From Bifidobacterium breve (GTDB lineage Bacteria > Actinomycetota > Acidimicrobiia > IMCC26256 > PALSA-555), in the NCBI GenBank assembly GCA_945889545.1, contig CAMDCC010000069.1:1-11917 (forward strand): DNA of 11,917 nucleotides, written 5' to 3'. Positions 6,908 to 11,917 of this stretch are shown here, piece after piece. Numbering within the stretch: the stretch's first letter is position 1; every line of letters starts with the position of its first letter. Position numbers and translations under genes: made by a program. The notes below the pieces were generated by a model, which worked only from the letters and a program-made list of their open reading frames with translations, was not told the origin of the DNA and made no database searches.

Positions 6908-7594
6908 GTGATCGCATCCGTGCACATCGCCGAAATCAGCCGCCGCGCCGCGTTGGGTGTGCTGCGCAAGGCCCCGACCGCTGAGAAGGTTCCGGGGTTG
7001 CGCTACGCCAACACCGCGCTGGCCGCTCCGCTCAGCGGCTCGCTGCTCGCGGCGCCCCAGTTCGGGCGCGCCGGCCTCGTCGCCTTCTGGGACGACGAGG
7101 CTTCGCTCGACCACTTCCTTGCCGAGCACCCCACCGCGCAGGCGTTGGCCGACGGTTGGCGCGTGCGACTCGAGCCGCTGCGCATGCACGGGAGCTGGCC
7201 GGGCGTGCCCGACGACCTGCCCCGGTCGCGCACGGTCGACCACGACGGGCCCGCCGCCGTCCTCACGCTTGGGCGCCTGAAGTTCAACCGCGCCCTGGCG
7301 TTCCTCCGCACCAGCGCGAAGGCCGAGGGCGCGGTGGTGAACGCGCCCGGGATGCGCTGGGCGACGGGCCTCGCCAAGCCGCCGTTCGTGTGCACCTGCT
7401 CGCTCTGGGAGTCGGATGAGGCGGTGCGCGCGTACGCCTACAGCGATGCGCCGCCTGAGCATTCGAACGCGATCACAACCGACCGCGCGAAGGGGTTCCA
7501 CAAGCAATCGGCGTTCATCCGGTTCCGTCCGTTCGGCTCCGAAGGCAAGCTCGACGGCCGCAACCCACTCTCTGAGTCGTGGATGGCGGGGTGA
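6908..7594 (+). CDS. Spheroidene monooxygenase (CrtA)-like protein, 228 aa
   Basis: I chose the GTG at 6908 because AGGGGAGG lies about 6 bases upstream; an in-frame GTG at 6884 lacks a comparable site. The C-terminal half carries the CrtA-type signature CTCSLWESDEAVRAYAY (162-178), then H185, AITTDRAKGFHKQSAFIRF (188-206), a region seen in spheroidene monooxygenases and related DUF3291-like proteins. The N-terminal half has a similar strand-turn-helix GLVAFWDDEASLDHFL (56-71), so the protein looks like two ferredoxin-like (ABM-fold) halves. No carotenoid gene is nearby, so a carotenoid substrate is not supported; a heme-dependent or other small-molecule monooxygenase is only a family-level guess. 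It heads a run of short plus-strand genes, with the 69-residue membrane protein 10 bp downstream. Cytoplasmic, no signal peptide. Confidence 0.65.
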   Translation: MIASVHIAEISRRAALGVLRKAPTAEKVPGLRYANTALAAPLSGSLLAAPQFGRAGLVAFWDDEASLDHFLAEHPTAQALADGWRVRLEPLRMHGSWPGVPDDLPRSRTVDHDGPAAVLTLGRLKFNRALAFLRTSAKAEGAVVNAPGMRWATGLAKPPFVCTCSLWESDEAVRAYAYSDAPPEHSNAITTDRAKGFHKQSAFIRFRPFGSEGKLDGRNPLSESWMAG

Positions 7595-7604
7595 GGGTTC
7601 CGGC

Positions 7605-7814
7605 ATGACGATCAACAAGCTGTTGATCGTGCGGGGCTTGCTCGCGATCCTCATGACCGTGTTCGCAGTGATCGCGTTCAGCGACGGCCGAACGGAGATC
7701 GGCGTGATCATGGCGTTGTTCGTCATCGTCAACGTGGTGCTCATCATCTCGATCGCCACCAAGCACAACGACTTCAGGTGGCGACTCCTGGGGATCTTCC
7801 GCGCCCGACGGTGA
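7605..7814 (+). CDS. Small two-helix membrane protein, 69 aa
   Basis: ATG at 7605, 10 bp after the previous stop, with a modest GAGGG upstream. Two hydrophobic segments (about 7-25 and 32-51) are joined by the short polar loop SDGRTE, and the C-terminus is basic (KHNDFRWRLLGIFRARR), which predicts both ends in the cytoplasm by the positive-inside rule. I do not recognise a family. The TGA at 7812-7814 overlaps a GTG at 7811, giving a GTGA junction with the DUF3293 gene and likely translational coupling. Confidence 0.65.
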   Translation: MTINKLLIVRGLLAILMTVFAVIAFSDGRTEIGVIMALFVIVNVVLIISIATKHNDFRWRLLGIFRARR

Positions 7815-8251
7815 CCGGCGAGAAGCTCAAGGCCGCGTTTCTCGCGACCGAGGTGTTCGTCGACCTCGACGGCGCCGACTCCCTGGAGCAATGGATCGAC
7901 GCCAGTGAGGTCGCAGGTCGCCTCGGCGGTCCACTCTTCGTGCTCACCGCACACAATCCGGCCAGCGAGGTGCGTCCCGACGCCGAGAACGAGCAGCAGA
8001 ACGCCGCGCTCAAGGCCGACATCGAGGCGCTGGGCTTCGCTCCGTACGACGCGATCGGCAAGTCACCCGACGGTTCGTGGTTCGAACCCGGCTTCGCGCT
8101 CATCGGAGTTGACCTCGCTACGGCGAACGAACTCGGCAAGAAGTACGGCCAACACGCGATCTTCGAAATTCACCCCGACCGAGTGATCGTCCAAGCCTGC
8201 GACGGTAGCTACCGCCGAGAACGCCCCGCCGGGAAGGCGAACCCCGGCTGA
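7811..8251 (+). CDS. DUF3293 domain protein, 146 aa
   Basis: The sequence PLFVLTAHNPASE (41-53), the Asn/Gln-rich ENEQQNAALKADIEALGF (59-76), SPDGSWFEPGFALIGVD (85-101) and LGKKYGQHAIFEI (108-120) follow the pattern I associate with DUF3293, a small cytoplasmic domain of unknown function found in many bacteria. The length is normal for it. I chose GTG at 7811 because it forms a GTGA overlap with the upstream stop; GTG at 7778 would add 11 residues inside the previous gene and is an alternative. No catalytic residues are assigned; the conserved Asn-Pro and the Trp/Glu of GSWFEPGF are candidate site residues only. Confidence 0.7.
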   Translation: MTGEKLKAAFLATEVFVDLDGADSLEQWIDASEVAGRLGGPLFVLTAHNPASEVRPDAENEQQNAALKADIEALGFAPYDAIGKSPDGSWFEPGFALIGVDLATANELGKKYGQHAIFEIHPDRVIVQACDGSYRRERPAGKANPG

Positions 8252-8357
8252 TCCCCGCATGTCGCACCCTCATGCGAGGCTGGCGGTCACGCCTCGGGAA
8301 CCGGGCGGCGCCGCGGCGAAAAGTTCCCCTGCTCGCTTCATCTACTGTGAGGCGAAC

Positions 8358-8741
8358 ATGCCCGACGATCGATCTCGCATGGAAGTGGTTCAGGCTTTGT
8401 CCGAGAAGCTCAGTCCGCAGGTTGCTGCCGCACTCATGGAGTGTGTGCCGCCCTTCGCGTGGACCGAGATCGCCACGAAGCACGACTTGAACGAGTTCGA
8501 AACGAGGATGGGACTCCGGTTCGAGATCCTCGAAACCAAGTTCGAAGCGCTCGACGCCAAGCTCGAAGGGCGACTCGAGGGCTTTGAGGGTCGACTCCTG
8601 GGCTTCGAAGGTCGCCTCGAAGGTTTTGAGGGTCGCATGACCGCGCTGATCCAGGAGAAGTTGTCGGCGCAGAACCGAACGCTGCTCATTGCGGCCGCCG
8701 CGGCCATCATCGGCAGCATCGCGGCCAACCTCATCGGCTGA
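8358..8741 (+). CDS. Coiled-coil protein with heptad repeats and C-terminal membrane helix, 127 aa
   Basis: Start ATG at 8358 with GTGAGG upstream; the in-frame ATG at 8259 would add 33 residues of low-complexity, intergenic-looking sequence. The layout matches the 5279-5590 protein: head motif LMECVPPFAWTEIATKHDL (26-44), a coiled coil (45-105) with regularly spaced F/L positions, and one Ala/Ile-rich membrane helix (107-126) ending at the C-terminus. Residues 73-93 are three exact-length heptads (LEGFEGR, LLGFEGR, LEGFEGR) encoded by a 21-bp tandem repeat. The protein is probably tail-anchored and oligomeric; function unknown. The 106-bp gap before it (8252-8357) contains TACTGT at 8343-8348, a weak TANNNT -10 candidate without a clear -35 box. 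The gene ends 13 bp from the stop of the convergent SDR gene. Confidence 0.78.
   Translation: MPDDRSRMEVVQALSEKLSPQVAAALMECVPPFAWTEIATKHDLNEFETRMGLRFEILETKFEALDAKLEGRLEGFEGRLLGFEGRLEGFEGRMTALIQEKLSAQNRTLLIAAAAAIIGSIAANLIG
8574..8636 (+). repeat. 21-bp tandem repeat x3 encoding heptads
   Basis: Three 21-bp units (8574-8594, 8595-8615, 8616-8636) encode [LL/LE]GFEGR each time. The copies differ at several third positions (TTT/TTC, GAG/GAA, GGC/GGT), so they are older than the near-identical 13-, 15- and 17-bp arrays elsewhere in the window, or amino-acid selection has kept them. The unit equals one coiled-coil heptad, so copy changes would lengthen or shorten the coil by whole turns. Confidence 0.85.
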
Positions 8742-8754
8742 GTCGAGCGGCGCG

Positions 8755-9657
8755 TCAGCCCTCGGGTGGGGCGGCCATTGCTGCGAGCACCTCTTCCATG
8801 AGCTGCGCGCGCGGTGGCATACCGGGCACTTGCTTGGGTGGTTCCGGGTTCACGGCTTCGGAGATCGAGTCCCACCGCGTCGACGCGATCGGCATCCACG
8901 CCGGGTGGGTGAGGATCCAGAAGCGGTCCTCCTCGATGCATGTCGCGACCAAATCGGCAACGGCGGCAGGCGTCAGGCCTTCGTCGAGTGCGCGGCGCAG
9001 GTGCGGCTCGACCGCGCTCAGTGCGGCGCCCGCCGGCGGAACGTCACCTTCGCCGGTCCAGTTGCGCTCGGCGTCGATGAGCGCCGTGTTCACCCACCCC
9101 GGGCACAGCACGCTCACGCCCACGTTCAAGTTGGCGGCGCGCATGTCGTGGTACAGGTTCTCGGTGATGGCGACGACGGCGTGCTTCGTGGCGTCGTAGA
9201 TCGGGTTGAGTCCAGGGAACAAGCCCGCCATTGACGCGGTGTTGACGATGTGACCGCGTCCGCCGATCGCCATGTGCGGCATGAACGTGCGGATGCCGTA
9301 GATCACACCCCAGAGGTTCACCCCGAACACCCACTCCCACGCCTCGATGGGGCCGAGCCACGGATCAGAGCGCGACACCACGCCCGCGTTGTTGCAGACC
9401 ACGTGCACGCCACCGAAGCGCTCCACGGTCGCGTTCGCGAGGGCTTGTACCTGGTCTTCCTTGCTCACGTCGGTGGGCACACCGAGCACCTCACCGCCGT
9501 GTGCGGCGAGACGCGCAACGGCGTCGTCGAGTGCGCCCGGTTCCACGTCGGCGGTGACCACGTGCATGCCCGCCTTGGCGAACCGCTCGGCGAGCGCATA
9601 GCCAATGCCGCTTGCCGCACCCGTCACGACGGCGACGTCGCCCTTCTCGAGCTTCAT
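8755..9657 (-). CDS. SDR family oxidoreductase, 300 aa
   Basis: A classical-type short-chain dehydrogenase: TGAASGIG (12-19), Asp37 in TADVEPG (NAD preference likely), NNAG (89-92), Asn114 in VNLWG, catalytic Ser142, and Tyr154/Lys158 in YDATK. After the core (to about 195) it has a roughly 100-residue C-terminal region with WTGEGDVPPAG and FWILTHPAWMPI, typical of longer SDRs annotated in actinobacterial lipid and steroid gene sets. Start ATG at 9657 is preceded on the minus strand by GAGGAGGACC, a strong ribosome site. Upstream of that site is a 13-bp tandem repeat array at the end of the barstar-like gene, so the SDR may be read through from the RNase/barstar transcript, or have its own promoter that I cannot see. 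Substrate unknown. Confidence 0.87.
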   Translation of the reverse strand: MKLEKGDVAVVTGAASGIGYALAERFAKAGMHVVTADVEPGALDDAVARLAAHGGEVLGVPTDVSKEDQVQALANATVERFGGVHVVCNNAGVVSRSDPWLGPIEAWEWVFGVNLWGVIYGIRTFMPHMAIGGRGHIVNTASMAGLFPGLNPIYDATKHAVVAITENLYHDMRAANLNVGVSVLCPGWVNTALIDAERNWTGEGDVPPAGAALSAVEPHLRRALDEGLTPAAVADLVATCIEEDRFWILTHPAWMPIASTRWDSISEAVNPEPPKQVPGMPPRAQLMEEVLAAMAAPPEG

Positions 9658-9681
9658 GTGGGTCCTCCTCAGAAGATCAGC

Positions 9682-9733
9682 TTCAGAAATCAGGTTCAGA
9701 AATCAGGTTCAGAAATCAGGTTCAGAAATCAGC
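9682..9733 (+). repeat. 13-bp tandem repeat x4 (TTCAGAAATCAGG)
   Basis: Four head-to-tail copies at 9682-9694, 9695-9707, 9708-9720 and 9721-9733; the first three are identical and the fourth differs in its last base. A degenerate fifth copy lies at 9669-9681. Each unit is AT-rich in a GC-rich region and contains TCA twice, i.e. TGA twice on the minus strand. Because 13 is not a multiple of three, the array supplies minus-strand stops in all three frames. The stop of the barstar-like gene (9729-9731) is the first of these. Confidence 0.95.
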
Positions 9734-10124
9734 GCAAGAGCACGAAGAACGGCACGCCGGCGCGCTCCCATCGCTGCGTGGTCTCTTCGAGGATGGAGAC
9801 GACCATGGACCACTCCGGGCTCGACTCGTAGCCGACGTGGTGCTCGTACAGCAGCACGTAGCCCGCAGCCGGTGCCCACGACAGGTCGCCGAGTGAATCG
9901 GCGAGCGCGTCCCAGTTGTTGCCGAACCACTCGGGAAAGTCGCACGCTGCCGCGATCGCCGCGAGGAACGTCGCCTTGTCGGACACGCCGACACCGTCGA
10001 GTCGGAAAAGCTGCCAACCCCGCTCTGCGATGAGGTTGCCGATGACCGCGGGTTCGGTGTTGTCGTCGATCTCATAGACACCCGGTGCGGCCGTGCCTGC
10101 GAGCACCTCGGTGAGCAGGGTCAC
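9729..10124 (-). CDS. Barstar-like ribonuclease inhibitor, 131 aa
   Basis: The segment FPEWFGNNWDALADSLGDLS (63-82) matches the core helix of barstar (PF01337). Aligned by eye to barstar, Trp66 replaces Tyr29, Asp72 equals Asp35, Asp76 equals Asp39, and Ala75 replaces Trp38; the two Asp residues are those that plug the barnase active site. The C-terminal GVPFFVLL matches the last barstar strand. The protein is longer than barstar (89 aa) through an N-terminal extension of about 37 residues and a longer middle loop. The GTG start at 10122-10124 overlaps the TGA of the RNase gene (GTGA), so inhibitor and enzyme are translationally coupled. It has no signal peptide, so it stays in the cytoplasm, which fits protection against RNase not yet exported. 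Its stop lies inside the 13-bp repeat array. Confidence 0.85.
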   Translation of the reverse strand: MTLLTEVLAGTAAPGVYEIDDNTEPAVIGNLIAERGWQLFRLDGVGVSDKATFLAAIAAACDFPEWFGNNWDALADSLGDLSWAPAAGYVLLYEHHVGYESSPEWSMVVSILEETTQRWERAGVPFFVLLR

Positions 10125-10549
10125 GACACGATCTCCCGGAACGACTCGTAGTGATCGTCGGTGTAATAGCGCTCACCGTCCGCCCCGGCCACGATGCGGC
10201 GCGCCCCGCGGTCAGGCGAGCCCGGCGTCTCCACCGTGTACTCCCGGTAGTGGCTCGACCCGCGGCTGGGCAGGATCCCTTCGCGGTTCTGGAAGATCCC
10301 ACCGTCCTGCGGGTACGCGAACGGCCCGTCGTCCTCGAGGAGCGCGAGCACCTCGACGGCTTCGTTCGGCAGCTCTTGGACCGAGACCGTCGGGAGGTCG
10401 CTGTGCCGACTCGGCTCTGATGCCGGCGCGGTGGCGGTCGGAGTGGACGTGTTGTTGTCCGAGCCGTCCTGTTGCAGGATGACGGTCGCTGCGACTGCAA
10501 CAACCAACGTCGCAAGAGCAACAAGAACCGGACGAACACGCTTCGACAT
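10121..10549 (-). CDS. RNase Sa-like guanyl-specific ribonuclease with N-terminal membrane/export segment, 142 aa
   Basis: Residues about 52-142 align with Streptomyces RNase Sa (N1/T1/barnase superfamily, PF00545): DGPFAYPQDG (74-83), the guanine-recognition QNRE (87-90, Glu90 equals Glu41), HYREYTV with Glu103 (equals catalytic Glu54), RGARRIV with Arg118 (equals Arg69), and DDHYESF with His133 (equals His85). All catalytic residues are present, so cleavage of RNA after guanosine is expected. Residues 7-25 are a hydrophobic helix after a basic start, then a Ser/Thr/Pro-rich linker (30-50). This may be a cleaved signal peptide or a membrane anchor that displays the domain outside. The two cysteines of RNase Sa's disulfide are absent; the protein has no Cys. 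Start ATG at 10549. The downstream barstar-like gene overlaps by 4 bp. Confidence 0.9.
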   Translation of the reverse strand: MSKRVRPVLVALATLVVAVAATVILQQDGSDNNTSTPTATAPASEPSRHSDLPTVSVQELPNEAVEVLALLEDDGPFAYPQDGGIFQNREGILPSRGSSHYREYTVETPGSPDRGARRIVAGADGERYYTDDHYESFREIVS

Positions 10550-10568
10550 CGGTGCAATGTCTACCCCG

Positions 10569-10587
10569 ATCAGCAGTCACAGCTGAT
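10569..10587. promoter_or_regulatory. Inverted repeat between the RNase and VapBC modules
   Basis: ATCAGC (10569-10574) and GCTGAT (10582-10587) form a perfect 6-bp inverted repeat around AGTCACA. It lies in the 72-bp gap between the divergent starts at 10549 and 10622, where an operator controlling either or both modules would sit. It could equally be a weak hairpin in a leader RNA. Binding by VapB is inference. Confidence 0.35.
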
Positions 10588-10604
10588 GGCCGTGCGTGTC
10601 GCCG

Positions 10605-10629
10605 CCGGTATGATCATGAGTATGACCGG
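10605..10629 (+). promoter_or_regulatory. Candidate -10 element/operator for a leaderless vapBC transcript
   Basis: TATGAT at 10609-10614 is a five-of-six match to the -10 consensus and ends 7 bases before the ATG at 10622, the distance expected when transcription starts on the start codon, as in many actinobacterial leaderless mRNAs. No convincing ribosome site precedes this ATG, which supports the idea. The same stretch holds the palindrome ATGATCAT (10610-10617), direct repeats GTATGA at 10608 and 10620, and flanking CCGGT/ACCGG inverted repeats (10605-10609, 10625-10629). Such symmetric sites overlapping the -10 are typical of autoregulation by ribbon-helix-helix antitoxins. Confidence 0.45.
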
Positions 10630-10858
10630 TGTTGTGAAGATCACCGTGAGTCTTCCCGAGGAGTTGGTCTCCAAAGCCCGCCGCGCGGTCGAGGTTGGTC
10701 AGGCGGCGAGCGTCAGCGCCTACGTGGCCGAAGCGCTCCGGCACCAGCGAATCAGCAGGGAAGAGTTCCTCGCCGATCTCCACGAATCTCTCGAGCAGTC
10801 CGGAGGGCCGCCGACGCCCGAAGAGCAGGCCTGGGTGGAGAAGGTTCTGCAAGGGTGA
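10622..10858 (+). CDS. vapB: VapB-type ribbon-helix-helix antitoxin, 78 aa
   Basis: Residues 5-42 (VKITVSLPEELVSKAR followed by SVSAYVAEALRHQ) give the strand-helix-helix of the MetJ/Arc/CopG fold, which dimerises to bind operator DNA. The C-terminal part (43-78) is acidic and Pro/Glu-rich (GGPPTPEEQAWVEKVL), as in antitoxin tails that wrap the toxin. I chose ATG 10622 since a -10-like TATGAT lies 7 bases upstream; in-frame ATGs at 10610 and 10616 would add four or two residues. The TGA overlaps the GTG of the PIN-domain gene (GTGA), the standard coupled antitoxin-toxin order. The expected role is repression of its own operon and neutralisation of the adjacent toxin. Confidence 0.85.
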   Translation: MTGVVKITVSLPEELVSKARRAVEVGQAASVSAYVAEALRHQRISREEFLADLHESLEQSGGPPTPEEQAWVEKVLQG

Positions 10859-11232
10859 CCAGCCTCACGCTCGACGCCGGCGCGCTCATTGCCTACGAAC
10901 GGCGCGGGCGGCGTCTCGAGCTGATCCTCGACGATGCGGTGGCCGGTGGCGGACAGATCTCGATCCCAGCCGGTGTGCTCGCACAGGTGTTTCGTGACGG
11001 TTCGCGCCAGGCTCGGCTCGGTACATTGCTCGACCTGGAGGCAACCAATGTGGTGCCACTCGACGAGCAGTCGGCTCGCATCATCGGAGTCATGTGTGCA
11101 GTGACCGGGGCCACCGACGTGGTCGACGCATCGGTTGTGCTCTGTGCTCGGATGCGTCGACAGCTCGTGGTCACGAGCGATCGTGACGACCTGCTCCGCT
11201 TCGATCCTGGTCTGAGGGTCGTGGAGGTCTGA
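10855..11232 (+). CDS. vapC: VapC-type PIN-domain ribonuclease toxin, 125 aa
   Basis: PIN-domain layout: first acidic residue Asp7 in LTLDAGALIAYER, then PAGVLAQVFRDGSRQARL (39-56), TDVVDASVVLCAR (87-99, Asp88 and Asp91) and VTSDRDDL (106-113, Asp109). These Asp residues would hold the Mg/Mn ions for RNA cleavage. At the position where many VapC proteins have the second acidic residue (AE) this one has Gln44; Gln here is, from memory, common in an actinobacterial subgroup. The GTG start overlaps the antitoxin stop. The last codons (RVVEV-stop) form the first copy of a 17-bp tandem repeat, so the C-terminal end may have been reshaped by that duplication. The likely target is tRNA or rRNA, as for characterised VapC enzymes, but it is not predictable here. 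Confidence 0.85.
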   Translation: MTSLTLDAGALIAYERRGRRLELILDDAVAGGGQISIPAGVLAQVFRDGSRQARLGTLLDLEATNVVPLDEQSARIIGVMCAVTGATDVVDASVVLCARMRRQLVVTSDRDDLLRFDPGLRVVEV

Positions 11233-11264
11233 GGGTCGTGGAGGTCTGAAGGTCGTGGAGGTCT
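11214..11264 (+). repeat. 17-bp tandem repeat x3 spanning the vapC stop codon
   Basis: Copies of GAGGGTCGTGGAGGTCT at 11214-11230, 11231-11247 and 11248-11264 (third copy GAAGG instead of GAGGG). Together with the G or GA that follows, each copy makes a TGA (11230, 11247, 11264), and as 17 is not a multiple of three these fall in all three frames. The first copy encodes the end of VapC and its stop. The remaining bases to 11282 separate vapC from the convergent SDR and show no hairpin terminator. Confidence 0.95.
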
Positions 11265-11282
11265 GAAGCCCCGTTCGTCGCG

Positions 11283-11917
11283 TTACGCGTCGGCGCCGTG
11301 GGAGGGGCTGCGCGCGGTCATGCCGCCGTCGACCCGCAGGCACTCGCCGGTCACGAACGCACTCTCGTCGGACGCGAGGTAGGCGACCGCCGCCGCGATC
11401 TCCTCGGGGTAGCCGAGGCGACCGACGAGGTGGCTCTTCGTGTAGCGGCGCAACGTGTCGCCCATCGGGCCGCCGAGCGCGTCCTGGGTGTCTTTGGCTA
11501 CCACCACGCCGGGCGCGATCGCGTTGCACCGGATGTTGCGATCGCCGTAGGCGGTGGCCACGTACTTGGTGAGCGCGACCACGCCCGCCTTCGACGTGCC
11601 GTACGCCGCAAGCGAGGTGCTGCCGTAGAACGCCGCGGCTGACGCGGTGTTCACAATCGCGCCGCCGCCGCGCTCGAGCATCGCAGGGATCGCCAACCGG
11701 CAGCCCAGCATCGGTCCGGTGAGGTTGACGGCGAGCACCGTGGTCCAGGTGTCGAGCTCCATCGTCACCACATCTTGGTCAATCATGTTGAGCGAGATCG
11801 CGGCTGCGTTGTTGTGCAGCACGTCGAGACCGCCGAACGCGCCGACGGTGTCACCCACCATGCGCTCGACCGCGTCAGGGTCGGCCACGTCAACGCCCTG
11901 TGCGCGCGCCGTGCCTC
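11283..11917 (-). CDS. SDR family oxidoreductase, N-terminus cut by window edge (partial)
   Basis: The minus-strand frame ends at TAA 11283-11285 and runs open through base 11917, so the start and the TGxxxGxG cofactor motif lie outside the window; an internal GTG at 11888 is not a likely start, as upstream codons still read like SDR sequence (QGVDVADPDAVERMV). Visible motifs are HNNAAA (variant of NNAG), AVNLTG, catalytic Ser in VNTASAAAFYG, Tyr/Lys in YGTSKAG, CNAIAPG, and the FabG-like end VAYLASDESAFVTG with VDGGM. It is a classical SDR, most similar in look to 3-oxoacyl-reductase or alcohol-type dehydrogenases. Substrate unknown. It converges on vapC with the 17-bp array between them. 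Confidence 0.88.
   Translation of the reverse strand, partial: GTARAQGVDVADPDAVERMVGDTVGAFGGLDVLHNNAAAISLNMIDQDVVTMELDTWTTVLAVNLTGPMLGCRLAIPAMLERGGGAIVNTASAAAFYGSTSLAAYGTSKAGVVALTKYVATAYGDRNIRCNAIAPGVVVAKDTQDALGGPMGDTLRRYTKSHLVGRLGYPEEIAAAVAYLASDESAFVTGECLRVDGGMTARSPSHGADA

Noticed and set aside
6857..7954. A 365-codon minus-strand open frame opposite the CrtA-like and small membrane protein genes
   Set aside because: No motifs, and the opposite strand has coherent families, ribosome sites and coupled junctions.
9682..9733. CRISPR array
   Set aside because: Units of 13 bp are directly adjacent with no spacers and no cas genes are nearby; it is a simple tandem repeat.
8755..11917. A mobile element or integrated island carrying the toxin modules
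   Set aside because: No transposase, integrase, terminal inverted repeat, tRNA gene or att-like duplication is visible; the tandem arrays differ from each other and do not form flanking direct repeats.

Overview
The window is GC-rich, almost fully coding DNA with frequent GTG starts, stop/start overlaps (GTGA) and few hairpin terminators. Gene content (a split acyl-CoA dehydrogenase pair, several SDR dehydrogenases, an RNase Sa-type guanyl RNase, VapBC) points to a high-GC actinobacterium. An Acidimicrobiia-like or mycobacterial-like relative is my inference; no rRNA, tRNA or marker gene confirms it.

Left part (1-5590, plus strand): the tail of a small membrane-anchored protein, a putative lipoprotein (213-737), then a tight unit of four genes: an HSD17B4-like SDR (781-1698), two unlike acyl-CoA dehydrogenase subunits (1708-2835 and 2836-3837), and a ligand-binding protein of the LivK/AmiC fold that has no signal peptide (3830-5188). 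The dehydrogenases would do steps 1 and 3 of beta-oxidation on a CoA ester, possibly a bulky, sterol-like or branched one. A small coiled-coil/one-membrane-helix protein follows (5279-5590).

Middle (5592-9657): a minus-strand, two-domain dCTP deaminase (5592-6800) diverges from a plus-strand cassette of a CrtA-like monooxygenase-fold protein, a 69-residue two-helix membrane protein, a DUF3293 protein and a second coiled-coil/membrane protein (8358-8741). A minus-strand SDR (8755-9657) converges on that cassette.

Right part (9658-11917): two toxin-type modules lie back to back around a 72-bp intergenic region. Leftward is an exported or membrane-tethered RNase Sa-like enzyme coupled to a barstar-like inhibitor; rightward is a VapB/VapC pair. 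The genes at the outer ends of both modules finish inside short tandem repeats (13 bp and 17 bp) that place TGA stops in all three frames. A truncated SDR gene runs off the right edge.

Most noteworthy are the cytoplasmic binding-protein gene in a beta-oxidation operon, the three related coiled-coil/membrane proteins of unknown function, the coupled RNase/barstar pair facing VapBC, and the four short tandem arrays (13, 15, 17 and 21 bp). I did not find a clearly new multi-gene defence system. All family assignments are from motif recognition by eye, without database searches.
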